The notes under the pieces were generated by a model. The model made no database searches. It was not told where the DNA came from and saw nothing but the letters and a program-made list of their open reading frames with translations. Source: Crocodylus rhombifer (Eukaryota > Chordata > Crocodylia > Crocodylidae). From it: a stretch of 64,000 bases of DNA. The stretch spans positions 195,411 through 259,410 of the forward strand of contig JAVSML010000043.1 of assembly GCA_038503035.1 (NCBI GenBank), in the 5' to 3' direction. Positions 25,215 to 36,006 of this stretch are shown here, in pieces (the stretch's first letter is position 1; the number at the start of each line of letters is the position of its first letter). Both the position numbers and the translations under genes were made by a program.

Positions 25215-26240
25215 ACAGAAAAGTGAAATCATAGAACAGTAGGGCTGGAAGGTAATCTAGCATATTGGAGCTCAACCTCTGGCCCATGGGGCTCTCCACA
25301 GGTCCAGACATTTGGTGGGGAGAGAGTTAAGTGCTGTGGACCATGGGGAGCCCTGCAGGCCAGATGACATAGCTCCATGGATGGAGGGAGGCTGGTGCAC
25401 AGGGTCACTGCTGCTGGGTCTGGTGCGTGGAGTTGCACTGGCGCACTGGATAGTATCCACAGCCTAACCCCAACTTCCCCCAATACCGCAGCAGATCCAG
25501 CCTGCAGACCAACCCTGCACTACTAACTCATCCCACAGGACCAAAAAGCTCAGCACCACCGATCTAGTCCGAGATGAAAGCATCCTTATCCCAGCCATCC
25601 CATACAAATCCTTATCTAACCTATTACTAAAACTACACAATCAACCTTACCCCACAGCTCCAAGGAATAGCACCCTAACCTACCACAGGTGAAGCAGGGG
25701 GGTAATGATGGCCAAGGTCCTGATGCTGTAAAAGCTGTTAAACTATGGACAAGAGCTATGCCGGTCCCACACCACCACCACAAAGGAAAGCAAAAAAAAC
25801 CCCAGCCCATCTGGCCATGGGGTAAAATGCCTCCCTGACCCCAAATGTGCTAATGAATCTGACCTTAAACAAAGGGCAAGATCTCCAGATTTTAGAGACA
25901 ATAAAATTATTGTACACACCAGCCAACACTACACACCCCAGCCTCGACCGCAGCCAATACCCAGTGCTTCTGAGAAAGGCAGAAACCTTGACATATGTAG
26001 CAACAGCAGAGGGGAAATAGGGAAATAATTCCTTCTTGGTCCCACGTGAAAACCAGCAAAGCTGAGAAGCCTGGGAAATACCCACAGCAGAGTATAGGCC
26101 TAGCTACTCAAAGTCCCACTCACCAACGCTTATCCAACCTCTTCTCGAGCAACTCCAATGATGAAGGTTCCCCAACTTTCCCAGGCAGCCAATTCCACTG
26201 CATCACTGTTCAGACAGTAAAGAAGTTTCATCACAGGCAC
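25215..26240 (-). mobile_element. CR1 LINE 3' region, interrupted by a hAT element
   Basis: The CR1 tail ('atcatagaacagtagggctg') starts at about 25228. The body resumes after the insertion at 25561 ('gatctagtccgagatgaaag') and runs to about 26240, including 'tccaacctcttctcgagcaa' near 26134 and 'ggcagccaattccactgcat' near 26185. It is a different CR1 subfamily from the copies at 12.5 and 45.4 kb, with a long non-coding 3' part. No RT frame is preserved. Confidence 0.8.
25261..25559. mobile_element. hAT MITE nested in a CR1
   Basis: The 299-bp insert splits the CR1 exactly at the 'atctag' of its tail. Its ends are hAT-like (left '...GGAGCTCAACCTCTGGCCC', right '...AAAAGCTCAGCACCAC'). The flanking octamers taatctag (25253-25260) and cgatctag (25560-25567) match at 6 of 8. 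The insertion is therefore younger than the CR1. Confidence 0.72.
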
Positions 26241-26388
26241 AGACACATTTTCTATTACTTTGTGCCATTCAAATTACTTCCCCTTGATTTTATCCCTTTG
26301 AGCAAGTGGGCTTCAAGACATTCCCACTATCAAAAACTCCATTTAAATATTTGCAATTTCAACAGGTTTTATTGCCAACTGAAGGGGG

Positions 26389-26420
26389 AAAAAAAAAAAA
26401 AAGAAAAAAAAAAAAAAAAA
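26389..26420. repeat. Poly-A tract
   Basis: An A run interrupted by a single G, abutting 'gaaggggg'. It may be a simple repeat or an insertion tail. Confidence 0.85.
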
Positions 26421-27839
26421 TCAAAAAACAGGACATTTCTTCCTCCATAAAAGTGGCCATTCTCAGGGCATAAAATGAACAAAAGGATGGAACTGATTCA
26501 GACCTTGATGTTTTGGTGCAAGTTTGCGCATAGACCAGCCCTTACATGATTAAGCTACACCAAACTATACCACCACCGGAACAGAAGTAAGAGTGTCTAC
26601 GTACAAAACTGCTGCTACCTTGGTTTAAGAGCACACCTCCAGCTAAAATGCCACAAGCATGCATGCAGATGAAAGCACAGCTCTCCTTTGCCATGCTGCT
26701 ATCAACACGGCACACTCAGCTTCCCCACTTCTTGGCACGGTCACCTCTATGAAAGCTATATAAGTATTGCAAATTGACTAACAAGATTTGCTCAATAAGG
26801 TATTGATGCATGCATATGCATTTGCCTAGAGAACTTGATCTAAGAGACTTCAAATCTCACTGGAACCTCTTCTATTTTCAGTTCTTAATCCCTAAACCTT
26901 TATAACCTGTATAGAATAATAATAAAAAAAAATGAAAGGAGGAAAGAGATAATGATACAAAATGTGAAGACAGCCAATAAGCTGCTAACTCCCCCCCATA
27001 CTCTGCACACACAATCAGCACCAGCTGTAGGCCAATTAAACTCAACAGTTCACAGGTGTTCACAGAAATGACTAACACAAAAGAAATTCTTACTTTAGAA
27101 ATGTAATATTTAAAAGCTTTGAGGTGGAACCAAGAAAGATAAAACCTAGAATTAAGTTTATTGCCACCTTGTGCTTCACTCTAATGCAGGTTTTGAACAG
27201 GGCCTCCCATTGGTATTAAAAGTTGGATGAACATCTGCATTTAAAATACAGGAAGTCAAGCACACGAAGAGCTTTGAAAATGCCGGTTGTGATAGTGGAT
27301 GGGGGGTTCTGTATATGTTCATTTATTATTATACTTGTACGGCAATATGCTAAAATATACTTGCCAAGTGGGCACTACCAACTCGATTCTAAGTCAACAT
27401 TATATGCTAGATTTCTTGGATTTTCGTAAATATTTTTGGTGCTTATTTTCCCTAAACATAACTCTCATTTCCCAAAATAACAATTTTGTTAAATTTTAAT
27501 GAGAACAAAACCATGGTAAGATCACACTGTGTTCTCTCACGTTCAGATTAAAAAAAAAAGCAAGATAGGAGAAAAGGCAGAAGGAAGCCAGCCCCCGATA
27601 ACTCTGGGTTCTCTTGAGCGCTGGGATGACGGAAATTGTTCAGCGAGTGAATTCTTTAACTCCCTCGACAGAGCAGCAAACAAAAGTATCTATAAAATGA
27701 ATTTCTCTTTATGGTCCTATACCAGAATATGTATACAAATTAACATCCAAATGTCTTTAATTCCCATGATATGTCTATTAAAGAACAATTCTCTATAAGG
27801 CTATTTAGCTATCCAAACAGCAGCCTAAAATTATTATCT

Positions 27840-28180
27840 CTATAAGCTTTCCATAACTTATCACTCAGTTCCTATGAAAAGCCATTAATTTTGGCCTCTC
27901 TCTATCTTGGTCTCATAGGAAATATTCTGCAAAGGGATGCAATAAAAATGTGATTTCTGCCATCATTTCATTAAAATTCCATGTTAAATTTCGATCTGAA
28001 CAGTGTACATAATATAAAAAACTCAGGGCTCTTATTAATGGTGCTGTTCCTTATGATATGGACTTTAAAAAATAATGAAGACCATTTCTAACTTGTAAGA
28101 ATATTGTTCATTTTTCATTCCTATTAAAATTTAATCTGGGAGTTGTTTAAAAATGTTTAAGTTTCATTACATTTCAACAT
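27840..28180. other. Candidate conserved non-coding element
   Basis: A very AT-rich but complex block with repeated ATTAAAAT/TTAATG words (near 27970, 28035 and 28120) and no microsatellite or transposon signature. It could be a homeodomain-bound enhancer. This is a guess from texture only. Confidence 0.28.
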
Positions 28181-29439
28181 TTTAAGAAAGGGAAGAAGCT
28201 ACTGAGTTCGTGTGCAGCAATGCTGTCTCTCTCATCCATCTTTTCCATTGAGATATCAGTGCTAAGCCACCCAACCCATCACTCAGGATACCTTTTCTAA
28301 CTGTTAGCTACTCGCCTCTCTCGTGGAAGTGCCAGGAGGCTAGATGTTTGGGAAAGGTTTTGGCTCCTTGGGTGAAAGAGATTGAAAGAACAAGATTCTT
28401 CTTCTACTCAGCTCTACTGCCAAGTGCAAGATGCAAAACAGTAAGAGCCTAAAATTAGACGTTCGCACATTGACTAAGGACATGAAGGACTAGATTTTAA
28501 CAGCTCATTCCCTATAATGGAAGCTCTTGGCTGCTGAGCGCTTCGGAAATTTTGGCGCCAATGGGAGGCAGGTTCCTTTGAAAGCTTAGTCACAATCTTG
28601 GGTGCTTAGCACTTTTGAAGATTGCTCTGTAATGAAATATCTCAGTTTGGCAAATGCACCAAATAACCAGCACCTGATTCTGCCTTCCACAGGATCTTCT
28701 GGGTAGTCAGCACTTTTGATAATCAACCACTCAGACAAGGTATTAGGGGCCTGACTAAGAACCCACTCTAGAAAACTCGTCTACTGGTCAATTTTTCAAG
28801 CTACAGAAATTCAGTGTTAAATGCACAAAGCCACGATGTACTTACCTGGGTTCTAAATACCTGAGCTAATCTATTGCTGGGGCACACAGCTGCGACCACT
28901 GATCTCTGGAGAACCCAATCCACGCTAGTCAACAGCATTAGAGATTGTAAGACAGCAGAGTTGGACCACCCGATAATGACTGACCAAGGGCAGTGAAACC
29001 AAAAGTCCTGGATGGCCACATCATCAAGAGCAGTGCAATTTTGGCATCTTTTACAATCACAGTCACCCAGGTTCCAATATTAGGTATGCGCATGTGAACA
29101 TTTTGACTTGTATTTTTAATATCAACGCAATATTGTGGACTTCCTAAAAGGGACAGTCAGAGCAAGAAGGCCAAATCTCATTTTCATTTGGCCATGCCTG
29201 CTTGTTAGAATTTTCTCCATGACTCTTGCAGCCTGCACGAGCAGGGCATAAATTCCTCTATTTCACTTTAACCACCTGAATACAAGGTGCAAGACACCAA
29301 AATATAGGGCGCAATCCTGGCCTTATTGGAGTAAAGGCATCCTATCACAAGCTTCAGTGAGACCAGGATTTCATTCTGTATATTTAAAGGATTGTTTCCA
29401 GTAGATTTTTCAGTTATATAAATATTTCTGTTAACTTAA

Positions 29440-29900
29440 GAAAAAGACACAGCTTATATTACAGGCCTATTCTGCCCTGAAAACATCCTTTTAGGAAGAC
29501 CTTTCTATTCAATTATCTTGCTGTTGTGCTACTGGCAGTTTTTGACTTTTTTTTTTCCTTATGTAGAAGGTTTCATAACAGGAGTGTATTGATTTAAGCT
29601 AGTTTCATTACTACTAATGCTCTGCTAAATTTTAAAGACAACATAATATTGAACAGAATAATGTGTTCTATTAATAAACATTATATTGAAATAGCAAACA
29701 GATTTATTGCATTTGGATGTTGAAATAAACACTAAGATCACTTTCCATAAATCATCTTCTGCCTAAAAAGACAACTGAAATGAGACTTGATAAAACCAGA
29801 CGTCCTAAAACAATGAAAAATCTAATTTGAAAAATTAACCGATGGATTTTAATCAGAAACAATGCAATGCCATCAGACATGCCTTGGCCTTGTCTTCACT
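29440..29900. other. Candidate conserved non-coding element
   Basis: Complex AT-rich sequence without repeat signature, including 'tttcattactactaatgctc' near 29604 and 'gttctattaataaac' near 29665. It is proposed only because nothing else explains its low repeat content. Confidence 0.25.
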
Positions 29901-30740
29901 AATACTTTTTACTTAAAAAGTCTCCCAGTGGTGCTGCTAACGGGCTAGGTCCATCAAGGAGGGAAGACCGGTTTACTTGAGCATTCCTATTGTTGGTACC
30001 CTCGGTGAAGGGGCACTGGAGCAGCAACAGTTCAAGAAAAGAAGTTCACTGAAGACTCAGGCTTTGCTTAGTATTTTTACTGTGCAAGAACAGGAGATAA
30101 AAACCTCCACATCTTAGCGGCTGGAGTTAGTAATAAAAGGCAGCATGCCTCGATTGTATTTCTTGCATAGTGTATGACTCTGTAGAGGTTACATCCTCTT
30201 TGCACCTCATTTTCCCACACCGGAAACACTTCATCTGAGCAAGCAAGTTAGCAGGGAAGACTTTGGGAGAACTGAGGAATGGGCCTCCTTGGATCACTGA
30301 GGCCAATATGAGGAAGGCTTACGGATCCTTGAAATAGTCTGCATTAGCCCAGCAACAAATCAGCTTTACTTTCTGCAATTTTAACTGCCACCAGTACCTC
30401 GCTAAACACTCGTGTTAAAAGATAATGCTTTAAACCATTCTCAAGAAAGGATTTCAGATGGTACAAGGCATTTGCTAACTATCTTGCGCTAACAGCTCTC
30501 CAGATGAACGTTGCTAAAATTATATGGGAACACAAGCGAGGGGAATAAAGCAAGACGGTCATCAAAATAGCAAAACTTGTTAATGCTCGCAACAGCAGCT
30601 GGTTACTTGTGCTAGTTGATACCAGCTAGACAGCCAGACAACTACATTGCGCACACAGCTGGCCTGTGAGGACAAAAGCCCCCGACTTCCATCCTTTTCC
30701 CCACCCCAACCATTTGTAGCATCTAATAATTAAACTAAGT

Positions 30741-30865
30741 TGTAAGCTCCATAGGGCAGGAATTTGGTTTTAACCACGCTTGTGCAACATGGAGCAAATT
30801 AGGTCCTGGACCCCTAATTGGGGCCCTCCAATTGCTGTAGAAACACACATAAATATAGTCTTACT
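30741..30865 (+). mobile_element. L2-like LINE 3' tail fragment
   Basis: It follows the widespread amniote tail 'taagctc..agggcagg..' (30742 onward), then 'aattaggtcctggacccc' and 'ttggggccctcc', ending in 'acataaata'. The same family appears at 35440-35562 and 50368-50412. Confidence 0.6.
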
Positions 30866-31207
30866 TACGAACTGGAAGACACTGAATTTTGCTCTTGGTT
30901 GGCATGTTAATTCTCCTTACCCCTGAATGCCCGCTTGTTATTTGGGTGAGGGGAGGGGGGGTCACAGGAATTACCTTTGGGGCTGCAGTATTTCCTGTGC
31001 CTCTGAACTACTGTAATACAATGGGGTAAGGGCTCCATTCATTCAAAGAAGTGAAAGGCATAACTGGACAGTAGAGCACCCTGGGCAGTCCCATCCTTTT
31101 TTTCTTTTTCGCTGCTGACAGACATGTTAAGCAGCCCATGTTAAGCAGCCAAAAATGCACCACCTTGTGACAGTAGAACAGAGGAAGCCTCTCCCCCAAC
31201 AGCAGAA
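30866..31207. other. Unassigned sequence with 14-bp tandem duplication
   Basis: The unit catgttaagcagcc occurs twice, perfectly, at 31123-31136 and 31137-31150. Nothing else is recognised. Confidence 0.5.
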
Positions 31208-31226
31208 ACTACATTTCCCAGAATGC
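31208..31226 (+). promoter_or_regulatory. ZNF143/THAP11-type motif
   Basis: ACTACATTTCCCAGAATGC is a near-exact match to the ACTACAnnTCCCAGnATGC motif bound by ZNF143 and THAP11 at vertebrate promoters and loop anchors. It sits in a GC-rich patch (31155-31360) just upstream of a CR1 tail. The motif is also carried by some transposons, so promoter activity is not implied. Confidence 0.6.
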
Positions 31227-31361
31227 CACTCACTCAGATTCCTGCACCCCACTGCGGCTGCACTGCTCCCCCCACTGCTGGCTGGAGCTGCTGCAGGAAA
31301 TGCAGGGGCATGGAGGGAAGACAGGAAGGCAAGGCATCCTCCTCACTCCCTTCCAGTGCCA

Positions 31362-31575
31362 TGATTAAGAAAAACTCTCTCATAAGGAGGGTAGCAAAAC
31401 ACTGGAACAAGCTAGAGAGGTGGTGGAGTCTCTATCCTTAAAGCTTTATAAGACCAGGCTAGACAAAGCCTTGGCTGGGATGATCTAGTTGGATGGTCCT
31501 TTTTTCCAACAGGGGGTTGGACTAGATGGCCAGCTGAGGTCCCTTCCAGCCCTCACTTTCTACAGTTCTATATGG
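31362..31575 (+). mobile_element. CR1 LINE 3' fragment
   Basis: From 'attaagaaaaactctctcat' the sequence passes through 'gcaaaacactggaacaagct' (31394) and 'ggactagatggccagctgag' (31519) to the tail 'ctacagttctatatgg'. It includes the last codons of ORF2 and the 3' UTR only. Confidence 0.85.
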
Positions 31576-32837
31576 CCTGTAAAGGAATTCTTCATGGATG
31601 GTTATAGGCTACATTTATTACCTTGAGTGATAAAACAGTTCATTTGTTTCTTTCTATTTCAGTAAAATTATGCTGGTTTAGTGCTTGTTCCTGACTTCGA
31701 AGAAAACAAAATCAATAAATATTAGTGCAGACAAGCAGCCCACACTTCCATAAGCCTGAAATCCTGGATGGTCTCTAAAACCCAAAAAGAAATCAAGCCA
31801 CTTCACGGCTCCTCTGTCCATCAGCTTACCACCATGGAAGAGTCCACCTTAGATCTGTCATAGTATCAGCAATTTCCCTGGAGCCAGAGACTGACACTTG
31901 CGAGACCGTGACACAAAAAAATAGTCACAGCTCAGTGGAAATGTTGGCCTGCTAGGTATTAAAGCTCTATTGTCTCCCTATTAATGAAATGCATTTTCAA
32001 ATACTTTCAAGATGTTCCAAACAGCCACTGCCCTGAACTGAGAGACCTCTCACTTGTCTGTACTGCAATCCATCTGCCATCCTTTAAATTACTGTACCTG
32101 CTAACGAGCCACCCTATCTTATGGACCACCTGGCCTATCCTCAAAAGCAGCATGATTCACATTGAAACTCTCTCTCTATTCATCACCCAGTATCTATCCC
32201 AGTTTGGAAAAAAATCCATCCATCCATACGGGAAATGGAACATGGTGAGCTGTAGGAAACTCATAACATTCATTGTGTAGGAAGGAGATACGCTTACAGA
32301 AAATAAATTTGAGTTTCTTTCAAGTTTGAGAGAAATATCAACTCTGGAACTCACATATCCCTCTTACCAAACATTACATCCACTTATAGACAATATCCTC
32401 AATCTCCACAACACTTATCAGAGAAGATTACCCTCTCAAGAAACAATAACCTGGATGAATTCTTCTCCTCCTGGGAGCTTCTACAGAGATAGCATTATCA
32501 TAGTCCATAAATATCAACCTACCAAAACATAGCTACATCACCTCTCTATATTTCTCTACTTATACTTTCCTTTTTTTTCAACAATTTATCTTTCTCTCTT
32601 CTTCTGCACTCCCTCCGCACACCTACTCCTACATTCATCTTTTTCTGGGAATTAGCAAACAAACAATGAACACTTTAGTTGAACATAAGACTCATAATTG
32701 CCTTGCATATTATGCTAATGTCAGAGGTCTTTTTTTTCCACATGCAGTCATCCCTTATCCAGGGAATATGTCAGGTAGATTTTTTTGTGAACAATCCACT
32801 ATTGTTATTGCACTTGGATTCATTTCTTTCTTAAACT

Positions 32838-32876
<39 letters not shown>

Positions 32877-35439
32877 GAAGAAAAGGAGGTTGCACACATG
32901 ATTTTACAAGGTGCTCTGGAGTTTCATTTCTCACTGTCTTGATCTTTGGTGAGTCAGAAAGGTCTCAAGTGGGCGCCTGTGTAAGGAGAGAGGAAACTTC
33001 CATGAGAACTGAGGGCACGCAGCAGACAAGTGACCTAGCATCGCACGGGGTAAAGTCAAGTGTCATTTTCCCAAAAAGCGGACGCTGGTCTGTGACAGAG
33101 CCAGCCATGGACCCCAGCTCCGTTCTTCCCCATCCTATTACAAGTTAAGCAGCGACTAATGAGGCTTCTCTGAATTTAAATTAAAGGTGAACTATAAAGC
33201 AAAAAATTGGAAATTAAGTTAACATGTGCTGAACAGAGGCTCCCACTTACCAGGCTGGGAGGGGCGTTCAGCACAAGAATAATTTTCCTTTCAAAACTCC
33301 CCAGTGAAATCCTTCTGGAAATTCTGGTTTCACCCGAGAAGTCCCAGAATAAATCATTTCGAGCTTTCCCTTGGAATACTCCTCCCAGACCACTGACACT
33401 TACACATTTGAGCAATTTTGGCATTTCCCCTTGTCAATTTTCATTTCAGGCTAATTCTCTTGGCAGCTGTGTTTCAGAAACGCCCTCCATTCCCCCCACC
33501 AAACATCTAACCCAACCATGATGAATGATACCTCTCTAATCAGACCTTCATTACACACTCTGCATGAACTTTCTCCTTCAGCTTAGCCAATGGAAGGTGC
33601 TGTGTATGCAGAATGCTACGACGGTCACGTCTCGGGGATTTAGGAGCTCCAAAGATCCTCTACTTATTTCCTGACCAAAGAACAGAAGCCCACCTAAGCA
33701 GCAGCAGCCTACACAGGGCAAATACCCCTCCAATGTTTCAGTAGGTCATGATTTTACACAAGTGCTTCTGGCGGTTATATTATATCCTACAAGCAGGAGG
33801 GATAATATTGATCAGCTGCACTCCTTCCAGAGCCGAGTAACACCATTAGGAATCTGGCCCAACAATTACTGATACTATTATTTACTGTCTAATATTCATC
33901 TCCAAGAACTTTTTTTTTTTTTGGGGGGGGGGGGGGATGGGAGGGAAAAGCACTAGTTACTTTCTTTTACAGATATAGATGAAACACCAGAAGGTTAAGC
34001 AATTTACCAAACAGCGTGCAGCGAGTGGAGGATTTGGGATTAAAGCCCGGTTATATTCACTCCCAACAGACCTAATGGACTGTGTCCCCTTGACATGAGA
34101 AAGTTTTAAATGTGAATCAGCAATGGAGGTCACCAAAAACTTTTGACATGCAGATTCCAGGTTTAGTTAATCAACCCTGACAGTAGCACTGAGCAGAGAG
34201 CAGGAGCTAAATGAATCTGGGGGGGTCCGTACATAAGGATAAGGCACGAAAGGAAGAGAAGGGTGGAAGGAGGGGGACATTTTGCTCGGGAAGCCATGTA
34301 ACAAGACTGCAGCGACAAATCATTACTCCCAGAACACAGCTCAAGGAAATGTAATGCTGCCGTTTTCCAAATGCTTGGTTATAAAACCTTTCACACATAC
34401 AATATTTAAAACCGTGAATTACCTTCGAGAATGTATCCAAACGCCTAACAGTATCAAGTCATGGTAACGGTTATCTGTTTATAGGTCAGGAGGGCAGTAA
34501 ATTATTGCAATGGAAAGCAGTAAAGTCTGCATTGTATCTAGTTGTGCTGTTTAACAGGTGATAGTGAAAAGCAGGTGATGCATGGAAACTTCAGGATTTT
34601 ATAGCCACTGCCTCAATCTGTATTCACTTATATAAAGATGTCACATTTTTAAACATTTAAAAGTCAAATTGTCTGGAGAATAGATTCATATAAAATTTAT
34701 TTTCAGAAACTGATATTTAGCCTACTGCTATCAGAGTTGATTGCTCTTATGTGTAAGCTTTATTCAAGTTTCTCCAGGTTTGAAAATACAAAAACTGACA
34801 TTTCAGATCCCATACTCAAGTGTGTCATTAACAAGAAATTGAAATGGGAACATTTCCACTTTCTCAGGAATACTCGGTTTGTTAGGATGATGACTACACT
34901 AACTGCTTCTGAGTTTCTTGTGAAACTATTAAATATGCCATGTACTGTAACACAGGCAGGGAGAAGGAAAATCATGTTGTCAGAGGGGAGGGAAATCCAG
35001 ATTTGGTACCCTTGTGGCACAAAAGGCCTTAGGGGAAAAAAAATCACTACTTTCAAAGCCGTGCCACAAAAAGCTATTTGTAAGGGGCTAATGGTAAAGA
35101 ATAGCCATACAGCTTTATTTTGTTTGTGTCAAAGACATGTTTGTCATGCCTCGGACAGCCATACAAATCAAGGTCTAATTAGTTCAGTCAATTCCTTCAG
35201 TATTATCCTTTCAGTCTACACTGAGTTATTAAAGCCTTGGAAATACAGCATTACCAAGACAGCAGTGATGGAAATAAGATGTCAGAAGCCTATTAACGAC
35301 AGCATTTTTAGGAAGCAACTGCAAATAAAGACTTAAATCTAAGGCAAGGCACATAAATCAGCTAGCAATATTCAACATAATCATTTTCTATTTATACAGC
35401 AACCTTCGCCTCCAGAGGATGTCCAAATGCTCACGCAGA
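31576..35439. other. Unassigned AT-rich intronic sequence
   Basis: It holds a T run (32840-32868) and an adjoining T13/G14 run (33910-33936). The 199-codon plus frame at 34737-35336 is the longest non-transposon frame in the window. It has no splice borders, no domain and lysine/isoleucine-rich composition expected of AT-rich DNA, so I do not call it a gene. Confidence 0.45.
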
Positions 35440-35562
35440 CTTATTATGCAAGCTCTGTGGGTGCAGACCATCTTTTTTTGGTGCCTGCTCAGCACCCAGC
35501 ACCACAGGATCGTGATCCCTGACTGTGGCTCCCAGAAGCTATGGTATGGCAAATAATAATAC
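35440..35562 (+). mobile_element. L2-like LINE 3' tail fragment
   Basis: 'gcaagctctgtgggtgcaga' is followed by 'cagcacccagcaccacagga' and ends in 'caaataataata'. This is the same layout as at 30741, with a T-run insertion near 35470. Confidence 0.5.
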
Positions 35563-35857
35563 GGAGGTACTAGTTTATCCCACTTGTAAATGCAGTCAAC
35601 CTTAAGGCACGGGGTGACTTATTTGACAGGGCACAGCAACTACACAACAGATGCAGGACAGAAAGGCAAAAAATACAAATTCCTTTACAGCAAATGATTT
35701 TTTTTTCTGATGTGCATCTCGGCATACCGACAGCAGACTTTTCTCTGAGCCTAACCTGCATAAAATGAGCTGTCCCAAGCAGATTTTGCCACACCTTTAA
35801 CTCTCCTTTGAAATATGAACTTTTATTTCTACCTAGGAGAACTTTTACAATCTTTTC

Positions 35858-36006
35858 TCTGATGCCTGATGAAGGATGTCTGTGCCCAAAAGCTTACAAC
35901 TAAAATATTTTTTTTTTTTTGCAAAAATCTAGTTGGTCTCATAAAAAGATATCACCTCTATCATGACTTAATTCCTTTTGCCTCTACACCAATATGGCTA
36001 CAGCCT
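35858..36006 (+). mobile_element. Penelope-like element tail
   Basis: 'ctgatgaaggatgtctgtgc' then 'ccaaaagctt', a T-rich gap, 'ctagttggtctcataaaaag' and 'caatatggctacag' are the tail motifs shared with the PLE pieces at 38.4, 48.1 and 51.7 kb. No coding sequence remains. Confidence 0.7.

Larger units (their letters stand above)
26421..30740. other. Repeat-poor AT-rich intronic sequence
   Basis: This is the longest stretch of the window without a recognisable transposon. It contains two candidate conserved blocks (listed separately) and an isolated strong minus-strand donor at 28846/28845 (cccag|gtaagta) with no convincing partner acceptor. No gene is seen. Confidence 0.5.

Noticed and set aside
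34737..35336. 199-codon plus-strand open frame, the longest not inside a transposon
   Set aside because: AT-rich sequence, no splice borders or Kozak context, no domain, and a composition expected of chance frames.
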